This document shows, piece after piece, positions 18,546-28,459 of a stretch of DNA of 64,000 nt. Under the pieces are notes generated by a model. It saw nothing but the letters and a program-made list of their open reading frames with translations. It did not search any database and was not told the DNA's origin. The stretch lies in assembly GCF_964063345.1 (NCBI RefSeq), contig NZ_OZ061318.1, positions 2,976,001 through 3,040,000 on the forward strand, in the 5' to 3' direction. The position numbers and the translations under genes are program-made. The first letter of the stretch is position 1. Each line of letters begins with the position of its first letter. The stretch comes from Pseudomonas lini (lineage in GTDB: Bacteria; Pseudomonadota; Gammaproteobacteria; Pseudomonadales; Pseudomonadaceae).

Positions 18546-19793
18546 ATGGACGCTTTTAACTACCGTGACGGTGAGCTGTTCGCGGAAGGGGTTGCCCTGT
18601 CCGCCATCGCCGAACGCTTTGGTACTCCGACTTACGTCTACTCCCGTGCCCACATCGAAGCCCAGTACCTGGCTTACGCCGATGCGCTGACCGGCATGCC
18701 GCACCTGGTCTGCTTTGCGGTCAAGGCCAACTCAAACCTGGGCGTGCTGAATGTCCTGGCGCGTTTGGGCGCCGGTTTCGACATCGTTTCCCGTGGCGAG
18801 CTGGAACGCGTACTGGCCGCTGGCGGTACGGCTGACAAGATCGTGTTCTCCGGTGTCGGCAAGACCCGTGACGACATGCGTCGGGCGCTGGAAGTCGGCG
18901 TGCATTGTTTCAACGTCGAATCCACCGATGAGCTGGAACGCCTGCAAGTGGTGGCTGCCGAGCTGGGCGTTCGTGCGCCGATCTCGTTGCGCGTGAACCC
19001 GGACGTCGATGCCGGCACTCATCCGTACATCTCCACCGGTCTCAAGGAAAACAAGTTCGGCATCGCCATCGCCGACGCCGAAGACGTGTACATCCGTGCC
19101 GCGCAACTGCCTAACCTGGAAGTGGTCGGCGTCGATTGCCACATCGGTTCGCAACTGACTACCCTGCCGCCATTCATTGACGCCCTCGACCGCCTGCTGG
19201 GCCTGGTCGACCGCCTCGGCGATTGCGGCATCTACCTGCGCCACATCGATCTCGGTGGTGGTTTGGGCGTGCGTTATCGCGATGAAGAGCCGCCATTGGC
19301 TGCCGACTACATCAAAGCCGTGCGCGAGCGTCTCGACGGTCGTGACCTGGCGCTGGTGTTCGAGCCGGGCCGTTTCATCGTCGCCAACGCCGGCGTACTG
19401 CTGACCCAGGTCGAGTACCTCAAGCACACCGAGCACAAAGACTTCGCCATCGTCGACGCGGCCATGAACGATCTGATCCGCCCGGCGCTGTATCAAGCCT
19501 GGATGGACGTCACCGCCGTGCGCCCGCGCAACAGCGCCGCTCGCGCCTACGACATCGTCGGCCCGATCTGCGAAACCGGCGACTTCCTGGCCAAGGATCG
19601 TCAACTGGCCCTGGAAGAAGGCGATCTGTTGGCCGTGCATTCGGCCGGTGCCTATGGGTTTGTCATGAGTTCCAACTACAACACCCGTGGCCGTGCCGCT
19701 GAAGTGTTGGTGGACGGTGATCAGGCATGTGAAGTGCGTCGCCGTGAGACGGTAGCCGAGTTGTTTGCTGGCGAAAGCCTGCTGCCGGAGTAA
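18546..19793 (+). CDS. lysA: diaminopimelate decarboxylase
   Basis: 415 residues. PLP-dependent fold-type III (alanine racemase-like) enzyme converting meso-diaminopimelate to lysine. The PLP lysine is in CFAVKANSN (about residue 60); the glycine-rich phosphate loop is [10 protein letters not shown], and the substrate-binding Cys is in GPICETGD. It is followed 4 bp later by dapF, which makes its substrate. Confidence 0.97.
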   Translation: MDAFNYRDGELFAEGVALSAIAERFGTPTYVYSRAHIEAQYLAYADALTGMPHLVCFAVKANSNLGVLNVLARLGAGFDIVSRGELERVLAAGGTADKIVFSGVGKTRDDMRRALEVGVHCFNVESTDELERLQVVAAELGVRAPISLRVNPDVDAGTHPYISTGLKENKFGIAIADAEDVYIRAAQLPNLEVVGVDCHIGSQLTTLPPFIDALDRLLGLVDRLGDCGIYLRHIDLGGGLGVRYRDEEPPLAADYIKAVRERLDGRDLALVFEPGRFIVANAGVLLTQVEYLKHTEHKDFAIVDAAMNDLIRPALYQAWMDVTAVRPRNSAARAYDIVGPICETGDFLAKDRQLALEEGDLLAVHSAGAYGFVMSSNYNTRGRAAEVLVDGDQACEVRRRETVAELFAGESLLPE

Positions 19794-19797
19794 AACC

Positions 19798-20628
19798 ATG
19801 CTGCTGCGTTTTACCAAGATGCACGGCCTGGGCAACGACTTCATGGTCCTCGACCTGGTCAGCCAGCACGCGCACATCCTGCCAAAACACGCAAAGCTTT
19901 GGGGCGATCGGCACACGGGGATCGGTTTCGACCAGTTGCTGATCGTCGAAGCGCCGAGCAACCCGGACGTGGATTTCCGCTATCGGATCTTCAATTCCGA
20001 CGGCTCCGAAGTGGAACAGTGCGGCAACGGTGCGCGCTGTTTCGCCCGCTTCGTGCTCGACAAGCGCCTGACCGCCAAGCGGCTGATTCGCGTCGAGACC
20101 AAAAGCGGCATCATCGAACTGGACATCCGCAACGATGGTCAGATCAGCGTCAACATGGGCGCTCCGCGTCTGGTGCCGGCCGAGATTCCGTTCCAAGCCC
20201 CGAGCCAGGCCCTGAGCTATCAAGTCGACGTCGACGGCACCACGGTCGAACTGGCCGCGGTGTCCATGGGCAACCCCCATGCCGTGTTGCGGGTCAGCGA
20301 CATCAACAACGCACCGGTGCATGAACTGGGACCGAAAATCGAACATCACCCGCGCTTCCCGGCGCGGGTCAATGTCGGTTTTCTCCAGGTCATCGACCGG
20401 AGCCGCGCGCAGTTGCGCGTCTGGGAACGCGGGGCCGGGGAAACCCAGGCGTGCGGAACCGGCGCCTGTGCTGCCGCAGTGGCCGCGATCAGCCAGGGGT
20501 GGATGGATTCGCCGCTATTGATCGACCTGCCCGGCGGGCGTCTGTCCATTGAATGGGCAGGCCCAGGCCAACCGGTCATGATGACCGGCCCGGCAGTGCG
20601 CGTATACGAAGGACAAGTGCGTCTTTGA
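19798..20628 (+). CDS. dapF: diaminopimelate epimerase
   Basis: 276 residues. Interconverts LL- and meso-diaminopimelate without a cofactor, using two cysteines: one in EQCGNGARC (about 73) and one in QACGTGAC (about 217). The N-terminus [19 protein letters not shown] is diagnostic. Start at the ATG right after lysA; operon with lysA, the DUF484 gene, xerC and a HAD gene. Confidence 0.97.
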   Translation: MLLRFTKMHGLGNDFMVLDLVSQHAHILPKHAKLWGDRHTGIGFDQLLIVEAPSNPDVDFRYRIFNSDGSEVEQCGNGARCFARFVLDKRLTAKRLIRVETKSGIIELDIRNDGQISVNMGAPRLVPAEIPFQAPSQALSYQVDVDGTTVELAAVSMGNPHAVLRVSDINNAPVHELGPKIEHHPRFPARVNVGFLQVIDRSRAQLRVWERGAGETQACGTGACAAAVAAISQGWMDSPLLIDLPGGRLSIEWAGPGQPVMMTGPAVRVYEGQVRL

Positions 20629-20641
20629 GAGAGCGAAATCC

Positions 20642-21367
20642 ATGACCGACAAGCCCCAGGTTCCCGCCCTACAGCCCGACGAATCCCCTTCCGAAAGCCT
20701 TGAGGCGGCGGCGATTGCCGCGTACCTGGAGGCTCATCCGGATTTCTTCATCGAGCACGAAGAACTGCTCCCGGCGCTGCGCATTCCGCACCAGCGCGGT
20801 GACACCATTTCGCTGGTCGAACGCCAGATGACGATTCTGCGCGACCGCAACATCGAGCTGCGTCATCGCCTCTCGCATTTGATGGACGTGGCCCGCGACA
20901 ACGACCGCCTCTTCGACAAGACCCGCCGCCTGATTCTCGCGCTGATGGACGCCACCAGCCTGGAAGATGTGGTGATCAGCGTTGAAGACAGCCTGCGCCA
21001 GGACTTCCAGGTGCCCTTTGTCAGCCTGATCCTGCTGGGCGACAACCCGATGCCGGTAGGTCGCTGGGTGACGCATGCCGACGCGCAAACGGCCATCGGC
21101 GGTTTGCTCTCGGAAGACAAAAGCGTCAGCGGCAGCCTGCGCGAACACGAACTGGACTTCCTGTTCGGCGAAGAACAGCGCAAGCAGATCGGCTCCACCG
21201 CCGTCGTCGCCATCAGCTATCAGGGCATCCACGGCGTTCTGGCCATCGCCAGCCGTGATCCGCAGCACTACAAGAGCTCGGTGGGTACGCTGTTCCTGAG
21301 TTACATCGCCGAAGTCATGGGCCGCGTGCTGCCACGGGTCAACAACTCCCTGCGCTCGGTACGCTGA
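20642..21367 (+). CDS. DUF484 family protein
   Basis: 241 residues. The N-terminal part is helical ([21 protein letters not shown], then [29 protein letters not shown]), and the C-terminal part resembles a GAF domain. Always found between dapF and xerC in gamma-proteobacteria, which gives the name; biochemical role unknown. The next gene begins 2 bp after its stop. Confidence 0.92.
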   Translation: MTDKPQVPALQPDESPSESLEAAAIAAYLEAHPDFFIEHEELLPALRIPHQRGDTISLVERQMTILRDRNIELRHRLSHLMDVARDNDRLFDKTRRLILALMDATSLEDVVISVEDSLRQDFQVPFVSLILLGDNPMPVGRWVTHADAQTAIGGLLSEDKSVSGSLREHELDFLFGEEQRKQIGSTAVVAISYQGIHGVLAIASRDPQHYKSSVGTLFLSYIAEVMGRVLPRVNNSLRSVR

Positions 21368-21369
21368 CC

Positions 21370-22269
21370 ATGGAACGACAACTGGACGCTTACTGCGAAC
21401 ACCTGCGCAGTGAGCGGCAGGTGTCGCCGCACACGCTGTACGCCTACCGCCGCGACCTCGACAAAGTGCTGGGCTGGTGCGTCAAACAGAACATCGACAA
21501 CTGGGCCGCGCTGGACATCCAGCGCCTGCGCAGCCTGATCGCTCGCCTGCATTCCCAAGGTCAATCGTCCCGTAGCCTGGCGCGATTGCTGTCGGCAGTG
21601 CGCGGGCTCTATCACTATCTGAACCGCGAAGGTCTGTGCGATCACGACCCGGCCAATGGCCTGGCACCGCCCAAGGGCGAACGTCGCCTGCCGAAAACCC
21701 TCGACACCGACCGCGCGCTGCAACTGCTTGAGGGCGCGGTGGAGGATGATTTTCTCGCGCGTCGGGATCAGGCGATTCTGGAACTGTTCTATTCCTCTGG
21801 CCTGCGCCTCTCCGAACTGACCGGGCTCAACCTTGATCAGCTGGACCTGGCTGACGGTATGGTCCAGGTGCTCGGCAAGGGCAGCAAGACCCGGCTGTTG
21901 CCAGTGGGCAAAAAGGCTCGCGAAGCAATGGAGTTATGGCTGCCATTGCGAGCCATGACCAACCCGGCGGACGATGCGGTGTTTGTCAGCCAGCAAGGCC
22001 GGCGCCTCGGCCCTCGGGCGATTCAGGTGCGGGTCAAGGCCGCCGGCGAGCGCGAACTGGGACAGAACCTGCACCCGCACATGTTGCGACACTCCTTCGC
22101 CAGCCATTTGCTGGAGTCCTCTCAGGACTTGCGGGCGGTGCAGGAACTGCTAGGCCACTCGGACATCAAGACCACCCAGATCTACACCCACCTGGACTTC
22201 CAGCACCTGGCGACCGTCTACGACAGTGCCCATCCACGGGCCAAACGCATTAAAGGCGATGATTCATGA
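21370..22269 (+). CDS. xerC: tyrosine recombinase XerC
   Basis: 299 residues. Works with XerD at dif to resolve chromosome dimers. A SAM-like N-terminal domain (1-90) precedes the catalytic domain, with Arg in [12 protein letters not shown], Lys in [23 protein letters not shown], the second His in [11 protein letters not shown] and the nucleophile Tyr in IYTHLD. Housekeeping copy: position and length match XerC, so it does not mark a mobile element. Confidence 0.96.
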   Translation: MERQLDAYCEHLRSERQVSPHTLYAYRRDLDKVLGWCVKQNIDNWAALDIQRLRSLIARLHSQGQSSRSLARLLSAVRGLYHYLNREGLCDHDPANGLAPPKGERRLPKTLDTDRALQLLEGAVEDDFLARRDQAILELFYSSGLRLSELTGLNLDQLDLADGMVQVLGKGSKTRLLPVGKKAREAMELWLPLRAMTNPADDAVFVSQQGRRLGPRAIQVRVKAAGERELGQNLHPHMLRHSFASHLLESSQDLRAVQELLGHSDIKTTQIYTHLDFQHLATVYDSAHPRAKRIKGDDS

Positions 22270-22973
22270 CCCTCCAATTGATCACCTTCGACCTCGACGA
22301 CACCCTGTGGGACACCGCCCCAGTGATCGCCAGCGCCGAAGTCGTATTGCGTGAATGGCTGACCGAGCATGCACCGAACCTGGGCGCGGTGCCGGTGGAA
22401 CATCTGTGGTCGATTCGTGAGCGAGTGCTGAGCAACGAACCGGGCCTCAAGCACCGCATCAGTGCCCTGCGTCGGCGGGTGCTGTTCCATGCACTTGAAG
22501 AATCCGGTTATGGACATACCGAAGCATCCGACCTGGCCGATCAGGGTTTCGAAGTGTTTCTGCATGCACGGCATCAGTTGGAGATCTTCCCGGAGGTACA
22601 ACCGACCCTGGAAATTCTGGCCAATCACTATGCGCTTGGCGTGGTGACCAACGGCAATGCCGATGTGCGTCGATTGGGGCTGGCGGATTATTTCAAGTTT
22701 GCGTTGTGCGCCGAAGACATCGGCATTGCCAAGCCCGATGCGCGACTGTTTCATGAAGCGCTGCAGCGGGGCGGCGCGACCGCCGAAACAGCGGTGCATA
22801 TCGGCGACCACCCCGGCGACGACATTGCCGGCGCCCAGCAGGCGGGGTTGCGGGCAATCTGGTTTAACCCGGCGGGCAAAGTGTGGGAAGCCGAGAAGGC
22901 GCCGGATGCCGAGATTCGTAGCCTGACCGAATTGCCGGGGTTGTTGGCGCGGTGGAATTCGGCTTCCGCCTGA
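22266..22973 (+). CDS. HAD-superfamily hydrolase
   Basis: 235 residues. Motif I is [10 protein letters not shown] (both aspartates present), motif II is VVTNGNAD, motif III is the Lys in [10 protein letters not shown], and motif IV is [11 protein letters not shown] helical cap domain sits at about 20-100. Probably a phosphatase for a small phosphorylated substrate (YigB-like, FMN or sugar phosphates). The 4-bp overlap with xerC indicates translational coupling. Confidence 0.92.
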   Translation: MTLQLITFDLDDTLWDTAPVIASAEVVLREWLTEHAPNLGAVPVEHLWSIRERVLSNEPGLKHRISALRRRVLFHALEESGYGHTEASDLADQGFEVFLHARHQLEIFPEVQPTLEILANHYALGVVTNGNADVRRLGLADYFKFALCAEDIGIAKPDARLFHEALQRGGATAETAVHIGDHPGDDIAGAQQAGLRAIWFNPAGKVWEAEKAPDAEIRSLTELPGLLARWNSASA

Positions 22974-22980
22974 TACATAA

Positions 22981-23091
22981 CCTGTGGGAGCGGCGGTGCG
23001 ACGATTCGACTTGCCCGCGATAGCGGTGTTTCATCCAATATAAATTTTGAATGTGACGGCCTCATCGCGGGCAAGCTCGCTCCCACAGGGA
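22981..23091. repeat. inverted REP pair, left unit disrupted
   Basis: The right unit GCGGGCAAGCTCGCTCCCAC is intact. In the left unit GTGGGAGCGG is followed by about 14 foreign-looking bases (CGGTGCGACGATTCGA) before CTTGCCCGCGAT resumes, so this unit carries a small insertion. Confidence 0.8.
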
Positions 23092-23122
23092 TCAGCGCGA
23101 ATTTTGAATTTCTGCACCCATG

Positions 23123-23151
23123 AAAAAGCCCGCAGCGACGGCGGGCTTTTT
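23123..23151. terminator. bidirectional terminator between the HAD gene and sutA
   Basis: AAAAAGCCCGC / GCGGGCTTTTT with a 7-nt loop, between convergent genes. Confidence 0.9.
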
Positions 23152-23172
23152 CAGCAAGCAAGAAGCAGGCGC

Positions 23173-23496
23173 TTAGATAGGCCGGCTGCCGTACTTGTTA
23201 TCAGGCTTTTTGGGAGGATCGGCGACCACATTGGCCTCCACTTCCTGCACCTTGCCGCCCCGTGCCAGAAACTCTTCCATGGCCTTGGCCAGGGCGTCGC
23301 GTTCCTTGTTCTTGGCTTCGACGCTCGGCAGCTCATCGACCGATACCGCAGCCTTGGCCTTGCCTTTGGCAGTCGGAACGGGCGTATCACCGCCGTCATC
23401 TTCAGCAACGTCTTCTGCCGCTGCTTCAAGGCCTTCTTCGGTTTCGTCTTCGTCGCCTACTTCGAGGTCGTCGTTTTCCAGATCATCGTCGCTCAT
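23173..23496 (-). CDS. sutA: SutA, RNA polymerase-binding slow-growth regulator
   Basis: 107 residues. Intrinsically disordered and acidic N-terminal half (MSDDDLENDDLEVGDEDETE), then a predicted helix (EAKNKERDALAKAMEEFLARGG) and a C-terminal tail ending NKYGSRPI. This matches SutA of P. aeruginosa, which binds the polymerase beta subunit and raises rRNA and ribosomal gene transcription during slow growth. Position near glnK/amtB is also as expected. Confidence 0.88.
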   Translation of the reverse strand: MSDDDLENDDLEVGDEDETEEGLEAAAEDVAEDDGGDTPVPTAKGKAKAAVSVDELPSVEAKNKERDALAKAMEEFLARGGKVQEVEANVVADPPKKPDNKYGSRPI

Positions 23497-23560
23497 GTTC
23501 TACCTCATGACTTGCGAAAAGCAGATTAGTTATAGCCCAGCTTTGCCGTCTGTCGACGGC

Positions 23561-23600
23561 AGCCGGAAAAAAATCAACCACCGCTGGCAACCAGCGGTTT
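23561..23600 (-). terminator. terminator of the YjbQ gene
   Basis: Minus strand: ACCGCTGG, loop TTG, CCAGCGGT, then GGTTGATTTTTTT. The hairpin begins directly after the YjbQ stop codon. Confidence 0.75.
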
Positions 23601-24026
23601 TCATGCCCCTTCACCGTGCACGGTGGCGAGGACTTTACGGGCACCGCCATGATCACGGTGCTCGCCCAGATAAACACCTTGCCAGGTCCCTAACGCCAGT
23701 CGGCCTGCCGAGATCGGCAAACTGAGCTGACAGCCAAGTACGCTGGCCTTGAAGTGCGCCGGGAGGTCGTCCAGGCCTTCGTCGTTATGCTCATAACCGT
23801 CTGTTCCTTGTGGGATCAGACGATTGAAAAATCGTTCGAAGTCGCGACGTACCGCCGGATCGGCGTTCTCGTTGATGGTCAACGACGCCGAGGTATGTTG
23901 TAGCCACAAATGCAACAGACCGACCCGACACGCCTTGAGTTCAGGCAAGCCGGCGAGTAATTCATCCGTTACCAGATGAAAGCCCCGGGGCCGTGCCCGC
24001 AGGGTAATCAGAGTCTGTTGCCACAT
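23601..24026 (-). CDS. YjbQ/UPF0047 family protein
   Basis: 141 residues from the ATG at 24026 (GGAGA upstream). Family marks are LWLQHTSASLTINENADP and LGTWQGVYLGEHRDHGG, with conserved His residues probably binding metal. Some members are reported to have secondary thiamine-phosphate synthase activity in vitro; the physiological role is unclear. Single gene between sutA and amtB. Confidence 0.9.
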   Translation of the reverse strand: MWQQTLITLRARPRGFHLVTDELLAGLPELKACRVGLLHLWLQHTSASLTINENADPAVRRDFERFFNRLIPQGTDGYEHNDEGLDDLPAHFKASVLGCQLSLPISAGRLALGTWQGVYLGEHRDHGGARKVLATVHGEGA

Positions 24027-24197
24027 ACAGTTCTCCGCACGTTCGGGGCGCATTCTAGCGCGCTCTGTGAAAAAACAAAGGCCCTAATATTCCTTCAATC
24101 ATGTAAGCCTTTGGCCGTAGAAAAACGCTCGTCGTAAACGCGACTGAACGTGTATGAAAAAACCTTTCAGCTCCTCCTTCCAAGACAAATCCCAGAC

Positions 24198-24226
24198 AAA
24201 AAAATGCCCGGCAAGCCGGGCAAATT
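24198..24226 (-). terminator. amtB terminator
   Basis: TGCCCGGC, AA loop, GCCGGGCA; on the minus strand it is followed by TTTTTTT, just downstream of the amtB stop. Confidence 0.9.
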
Positions 24227-24240
24227 TTTCATGCGCGTGC

Positions 24241-25578
24241 TTACAAGTTGTAGCCGCGTTCGTTGTGAAGCGCCAGATCGATGCCGACCGCCTCTTCTTC
24301 ATCAGTGACACGCAGACCCATGACGGCGTCCAGGACCTTGAGAATGATAAAGGTAACGATCGCGGTGTAGATCACCGTGAAGCCCACGCCTTTGCACTGA
24401 ATCCAGACTTGAGCAGCGATGTCGGTAACGGTGCCGAAACCGCCCAGCGATGGCGCAGCAAACACACCGGTCAGGATCGCGCCGAGGATACCGCCGATAC
24501 CGTGCACGCCGAAGGCATCCAGGGAATCGTCATAACCGAGTTTGCGTTTCAGGGTGGTGGCGCAGAAGAAGCACACCACGCCCGCCGCCAGACCGATCAC
24601 CAGAGCGCCCATCGGGCCCACGGTGCCTGCCGCTGGAGTGATTGCAACCAGACCGGCCACCACACCCGAAGCGATACCCAGCGCGCTTGGTTTGCCGTGG
24701 GTGATCCACTCGGCAAACATCCAGCCCAGTGCCGCAGCGGCAGTGGCGATCTGGGTGACCAGCATTGCCATGCCGGCAGTGCCATTGGCGGCGGCAGCGG
24801 AACCGGCGTTGAAGCCGAACCAGCCAAACCACAGCATCGCGGCGCCCATCAGGGTGTAGCCGAGGTTATGCGGAGCCATCGGGGTGGTCGGGAAACCTTT
24901 GCGCTTGCCCAGTACCAGGCAGCAAATCAGACCGGCCACACCGGCGTTGATGTGCACCACGGTGCCGCCGGCGAAGTCGAGTACGCCCCAGTCCCACATC
25001 AGGCCGCCGTTGCCGGACCAGACCATGTGCGCAATCGGTGCGTAAACCAGGGTGAACCAGATGCCCATGAAGATCAGCATGGCGGAGAACTTCATCCGCT
25101 CGGCGAAGGCACCGACGATCAGCGCAGGGGTGATGATGGCGAAGGTCATCTGGAAGGTGATGAACACCGCCTCAGGGAACAGCGCCGCGGGACCGGTCAG
25201 GCTCGATGGCGTGACACCGGCGAGGAAAGCCTTGCCCATGCCGCCGAAGAACGAGTTGAAGTTGACGACGCCCTGCTCCATGCCGGTGGTGTCGAACGCA
25301 ATGCTGTAGCCATAAATGACCCACAGAATGCTGATCAGACCGGTAATGGCGAAACACTGCATCATCACGGAAAGAATGTTTTTCGAACGAACCATGCCGC
25401 CGTAGAACAGCGCGAGGCCGGGAATGGTCATGAACAGCACAAGGGCTGTCGAGGTCATCATCCAGGCGGTATCGCCGGAATTGAGGACTGGGGCCGCCAC
25501 TTCGTCTGCCGCCATGGCCAGGCCGGGCATTACGAGGGACAACAGGGCTCCTAGCCCTGCGAATTTACGCAGAGTCAT
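24241..25578 (-). CDS. amtB: ammonium transporter AmtB
   Basis: 445 residues with a cleavable N-terminal signal (MTLRKFAGLGALLSLVMPGLAMA) and eleven membrane helices. The twin pore histidines are in VVHINAGVAGL and FGVHGIGGILG; the S1-site tryptophan is in MVWSGNGGLMWDWG. It carries ammonium across the inner membrane under nitrogen limitation and is blocked by GlnK. It is cotranscribed with glnK, 35 bp upstream. Confidence 0.96.
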   Translation of the reverse strand: MTLRKFAGLGALLSLVMPGLAMAADEVAAPVLNSGDTAWMMTSTALVLFMTIPGLALFYGGMVRSKNILSVMMQCFAITGLISILWVIYGYSIAFDTTGMEQGVVNFNSFFGGMGKAFLAGVTPSSLTGPAALFPEAVFITFQMTFAIITPALIVGAFAERMKFSAMLIFMGIWFTLVYAPIAHMVWSGNGGLMWDWGVLDFAGGTVVHINAGVAGLICCLVLGKRKGFPTTPMAPHNLGYTLMGAAMLWFGWFGFNAGSAAAANGTAGMAMLVTQIATAAAALGWMFAEWITHGKPSALGIASGVVAGLVAITPAAGTVGPMGALVIGLAAGVVCFFCATTLKRKLGYDDSLDAFGVHGIGGILGAILTGVFAAPSLGGFGTVTDIAAQVWIQCKGVGFTVIYTAIVTFIILKVLDAVMGLRVTDEEEAVGIDLALHNERGYNL

Positions 25579-25613
25579 TTTGTTTTCTCCTGGGGCGTTG
25601 GGTTTGTGGCGGC

Positions 25614-26195
<582 letters not shown>

Positions 26196-26368
26196 TCAAG
26201 TGCTTGGCCGCTGCCGAAGACCCTTTCGCCCAATTGACGCGACGGTTACGCACAACAACAGTGCGCGGCCGCCCACTCACATGCGCGAAAAGCGTGCATC
26301 GCAGTCGCCGAGATTGACTATAGACACTGCGTGATACACTGCCCGCCATTGTTGACAGGACATTTCCC

Positions 26369-26629
26369 ATGCTTGCGCCCAAAGACTTTCTCGACGCCCT
26401 GAGCGGCACCGCCTCCCGCCTCTTCAGCGGCGATACTCCACTGCCAAAAAGCGAAATCGAAAGCCAGTTCAAGGCTTTGTTGCAGAGCGGCTTCAGCAAG
26501 CTGGACCTGGTGAGCCGGGAAGAATTCGATAGCCAGATGGTCGTACTGGCACGGACCCGGGCACGGTTGGAGAGCCTTGAGGCGAAAGTGGCTGAGATGG
26601 AAGCGAAGCTCAATCCACCAGCCGAATAA
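26369..26629 (+). CDS. ubiK: UbiK accessory factor (YqiC/BMFP family)
   Basis: 86 residues: helical N-terminal half (LAPKDFLDALSGTASRLFSG) and a C-terminal coiled coil (VLARTRARLESLEAKVAEMEAKL). UbiK forms trimers and helps ubiquinone synthesis together with UbiJ. Divergent from glnK; in other pseudomonads yifB follows it closely, but here about 2.2 kb of accessory DNA intervenes. Confidence 0.9.
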   Translation: MLAPKDFLDALSGTASRLFSGDTPLPKSEIESQFKALLQSGFSKLDLVSREEFDSQMVVLARTRARLESLEAKVAEMEAKLNPPAE

Positions 26630-26639
26630 CACCGCAATC

Positions 26640-26728
26640 CCTGTGGGAGCGGGCTTGCCCGCGATAAGGTCGGAACGACCTTCCAGCCCACCTGTAGGAG
26701 CTGCCGAAGGCTGCGATCTTTTGATCTT
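26640..26728. repeat. single REP unit plus second dispersed repeat
   Basis: GTGGGAGCGGGCTTGCCCGC at 26643-26662 stands without an inverted partner. At 26692-26728 the element GTAGGAGCTGCCGAAGGCTG followed by CGATCTTTTGATCTT is the same as the one at 5125-5162. Confidence 0.8.
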
Positions 26729-26835
26729 AAGCCCCGCAAACATCTCGGCAACGTCCTACAAAGTTCTCATCCGCCGTCCGATTGCGTCGCAAAGCTCCGG
26801 TTCCTAAGCTCACCCAATGCTGAATATTCAGCACT

Positions 26836-27006
26836 GGGTTTGGCGACCCGGAAGACCCCGACGCACCGCGACCACATTCGACCGAGGAATTTGTTCCCAT
26901 CTCGAATTATGGCGGCTATGCGTGGGAGACCTTCGGGTCTGCCGGTTTTCGGGCGTCACCGGTTCGCCAACCCGCGCATGGCTGCCACCCTTTTCGTTTG
27001 GCGACG
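26836..27006 (+). ncRNA. candidate structured leader / C4-like antisense RNA before the BRO-N gene
   Basis: A three-way junction can be drawn: closing stem 26919-26926 (TGCGTGGG) with 26971-26978 (CCCGCGCA); UUCG-capped hairpin 26927-26940 (AGACC TTCG GGTCT); hairpin 26942-26946 (CCGGT) with 26958-26962 (ACCGG). Between the last hairpin and the closing stem, GGTTCGCCAACC (26961-26972) is complementary to two copies of TTTGGCGAC, one upstream (26839-26847) and one downstream near the coding start (26997-27005). Phage C4 RNAs have this logic: a folded RNA whose single-stranded segment pairs with the antirepressor mRNA. The downstream gene is antirepressor-like. No search or folding program was run. 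Confidence 0.5.
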
Positions 27007-27047
27007 ATCAGAGGCAGTTTTCTTCATTTGATCCCGAGAACTGCACC

Positions 27048-27569
27048 ATGGACGAAAACTATCTAATCCCCCACACCTTCACCCGCCACAAACTTCACCT
27101 CCACGCACTCCTGCTAGAAAACCAACCCTGGTTCAGCGCACGTGACCTCGGCCGACTGCTCCGCCTCTTCCTCGACGAACGAGCACTACGCAAACTCGAT
27201 CCCGACCAACACCAGAATCTGCAGACACTCATCCACGGTACCGTCGAAAACACCCTGCTAATCAGCGAATCCGGCGTCTACGCATTACTGGTCTACCACT
27301 ATTGCCCCGAATACCGAGGCCTGCGCGAATGGCTGACCCATGACGTAGTGCCAGCCCTCAGAGACGCCCAGCAACCCACCTCAACAGAGCGCCCGATTCT
27401 GAGCCTGCTGAATTGGCCGGAGATGTCGTTGAGTTTGCTGCACTGGAATAACCAGCCGTGGATTCGGTTGCAGGATGTTCCGCAGATGTTGCCGGACCAG
27501 GATCGACCACGAAGCGCCGTCAACGAACCTTGGTGGAAGCGAGTATCGAAGGTGCTCCAAGCATTCTGA
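27048..27569 (+). CDS. BRO-N domain, prophage antirepressor-like protein
   Basis: 173 residues. The N-terminal 100 residues follow the BRO-N pattern: WFSARDLGRLLRLFLDERAL, LISESGVYALLVYHYCPEYR and REWLTHDVVPALRD. The C-terminal 60 residues (RPILSLLNWPEMSLSLLHWN onward) are not a domain I know. BRO-N proteins bind DNA and act as phage antirepressors or toxin-module partners. The coding start at 27048 follows CGAGAA. No other phage genes are nearby, so it is a solitary accessory gene with a structured leader. Confidence 0.8.
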   Translation: MDENYLIPHTFTRHKLHLHALLLENQPWFSARDLGRLLRLFLDERALRKLDPDQHQNLQTLIHGTVENTLLISESGVYALLVYHYCPEYRGLREWLTHDVVPALRDAQQPTSTERPILSLLNWPEMSLSLLHWNNQPWIRLQDVPQMLPDQDRPRSAVNEPWWKRVSKVLQAF

Positions 27570-27574
27570 TCCCC

Positions 27575-27610
27575 AAAAAAGAACCCCACGCTTTTAACGT
27601 GGGGTTCAAT
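27575..27610. terminator. terminator between BRO-N and higA
   Basis: GAACCCCACG and CGTGGGGTTC form a 10-bp stem with a 7-nt loop. The long U-run (TTTTTT) is on the minus strand, serving higBA. Confidence 0.85.
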
Positions 27611-27622
27611 TAATACGAAAGA

Positions 27623-27928
27623 TCAGGCGCAGTGAGGAAGACGCTCAACCTGATCTCGAATCACGGCACCCCGTTCAATCTCGGCTTTGCGCAAATCGTA
27701 TGTCGATTGCAGGTTCAGCCAAAATTCTGGGGTCGTATCCAGGCAGATGGAAAGCCTGAGCGCCATGTCTGCACTGACGCCCCTACGCTGAAGCACGATG
27801 TCGTTCACCGTCGGTGTCGATACGCTCAATGCTCTGGCCAAAGCAGCAGCCGTAAGGTTCAGAGGCTCCAGGTATTCCTCTTTGAGGATCTCGCCGGGAT
27901 GAACCGGGCGCATACCATTCTTAGTCAT
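27623..27928 (-). CDS. higA: HigA family antitoxin
   Basis: 101 residues. Starts MTKNGMRPVHPGEILKEEYL, the HigA hallmark (HPGEIL), with an XRE helix-turn-helix (LTAAALARALSVSTPTVNDIV) and the tail FWLNLQSTYDLRKAE. It neutralises HigB and represses the higBA promoter. It lies 8 bp downstream of higB, the usual toxin-first order of this family. Confidence 0.93.
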   Translation of the reverse strand: MTKNGMRPVHPGEILKEEYLEPLNLTAAALARALSVSTPTVNDIVLQRRGVSADMALRLSICLDTTPEFWLNLQSTYDLRKAEIERGAVIRDQVERLPHCA

Positions 27929-27936
27929 TACTCACC

Positions 27937-28215
27937 TCAGTGATAATCGACGATTTCGACATTCTCCGGTCCGTTAGGACTCCAGATAAAGCAAATTCGC
28001 CATTGGGCGTTGATACGGATGCTGTGCTGCCCTTTGCGACTACCCTCGAGCGCTTCCAGACGATTGCCCGGCGGTGATCGGAGATCTATTAACACAGCTG
28101 CGGCATCAAGCATCGTCAGCTTTCGTTCCGCGACATTCAAAATGGCTGACCACACACGGGTTCTTCCGCTGCGAAACAGGTACTTGGTCTCAGAACACTT
28201 AAAGCTAACGATCAC
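27937..28215 (-). CDS. higB: HigB toxin, RelE/ParE superfamily mRNA interferase
   Basis: 92 residues. The family pattern is visible: SFKCSETKYLFRSG, RKLTMLDAAAVLIDLRSPPGNRLEAL, the RxGQHSIRINAQWRICF strand with the catalytic basic residues, and the terminal IVDYH. HigB cleaves ribosome-bound mRNA. It starts with GTG at 28215 with a weak ribosome site, and the operator below lies 11 bp upstream. Nothing looks inactivated. Confidence 0.92.
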   Translation of the reverse strand: MIVSFKCSETKYLFRSGRTRVWSAILNVAERKLTMLDAAAVLIDLRSPPGNRLEALEGSRKGQHSIRINAQWRICFIWSPNGPENVEIVDYH

Positions 28216-28225
28216 AATTTAAAGC

Positions 28226-28234
28226 TTAACGTTA
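28226..28234. promoter_or_regulatory. probable HigA operator
   Basis: TTAACGTTA, nearly the complete palindrome TTAACGTTAA reported for HigA binding in P. aeruginosa, sits just before the higB start in an A/T-rich promoter region. Confidence 0.6.
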
Positions 28235-28459
28235 TGCATTAATCTTGAGTGTATAACCTGAATTCACAAATGCAAACGTGCTGTTTTGACTTTTGGCCTC
28301 CCTTCAAAAATCTAGGAAAAGGACTACCTGCGCCCTTCAGAAGGTCTTCAAAACCAAGCTGAGTCCTACAAAAAAAACCTCCAATTCCCATTGCCTCACA
28401 AGTAAGCACATCTCTTAAGCTGATTGACTCGAACACTCATCCAGGCACGCGAGGTGTCT

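Noticed and set aside
21370..22269. Tyrosine recombinase as island integrase
   Set aside because: It is the housekeeping XerC in the conserved lysA-dapF-xerC operon, about 8 kb from the island.
24154..25554. 466-codon open frame on the plus strand
   Set aside because: Lies antisense to amtB, His/Gln-rich as expected from reverse reading of a membrane protein gene; amtB is unmistakable.
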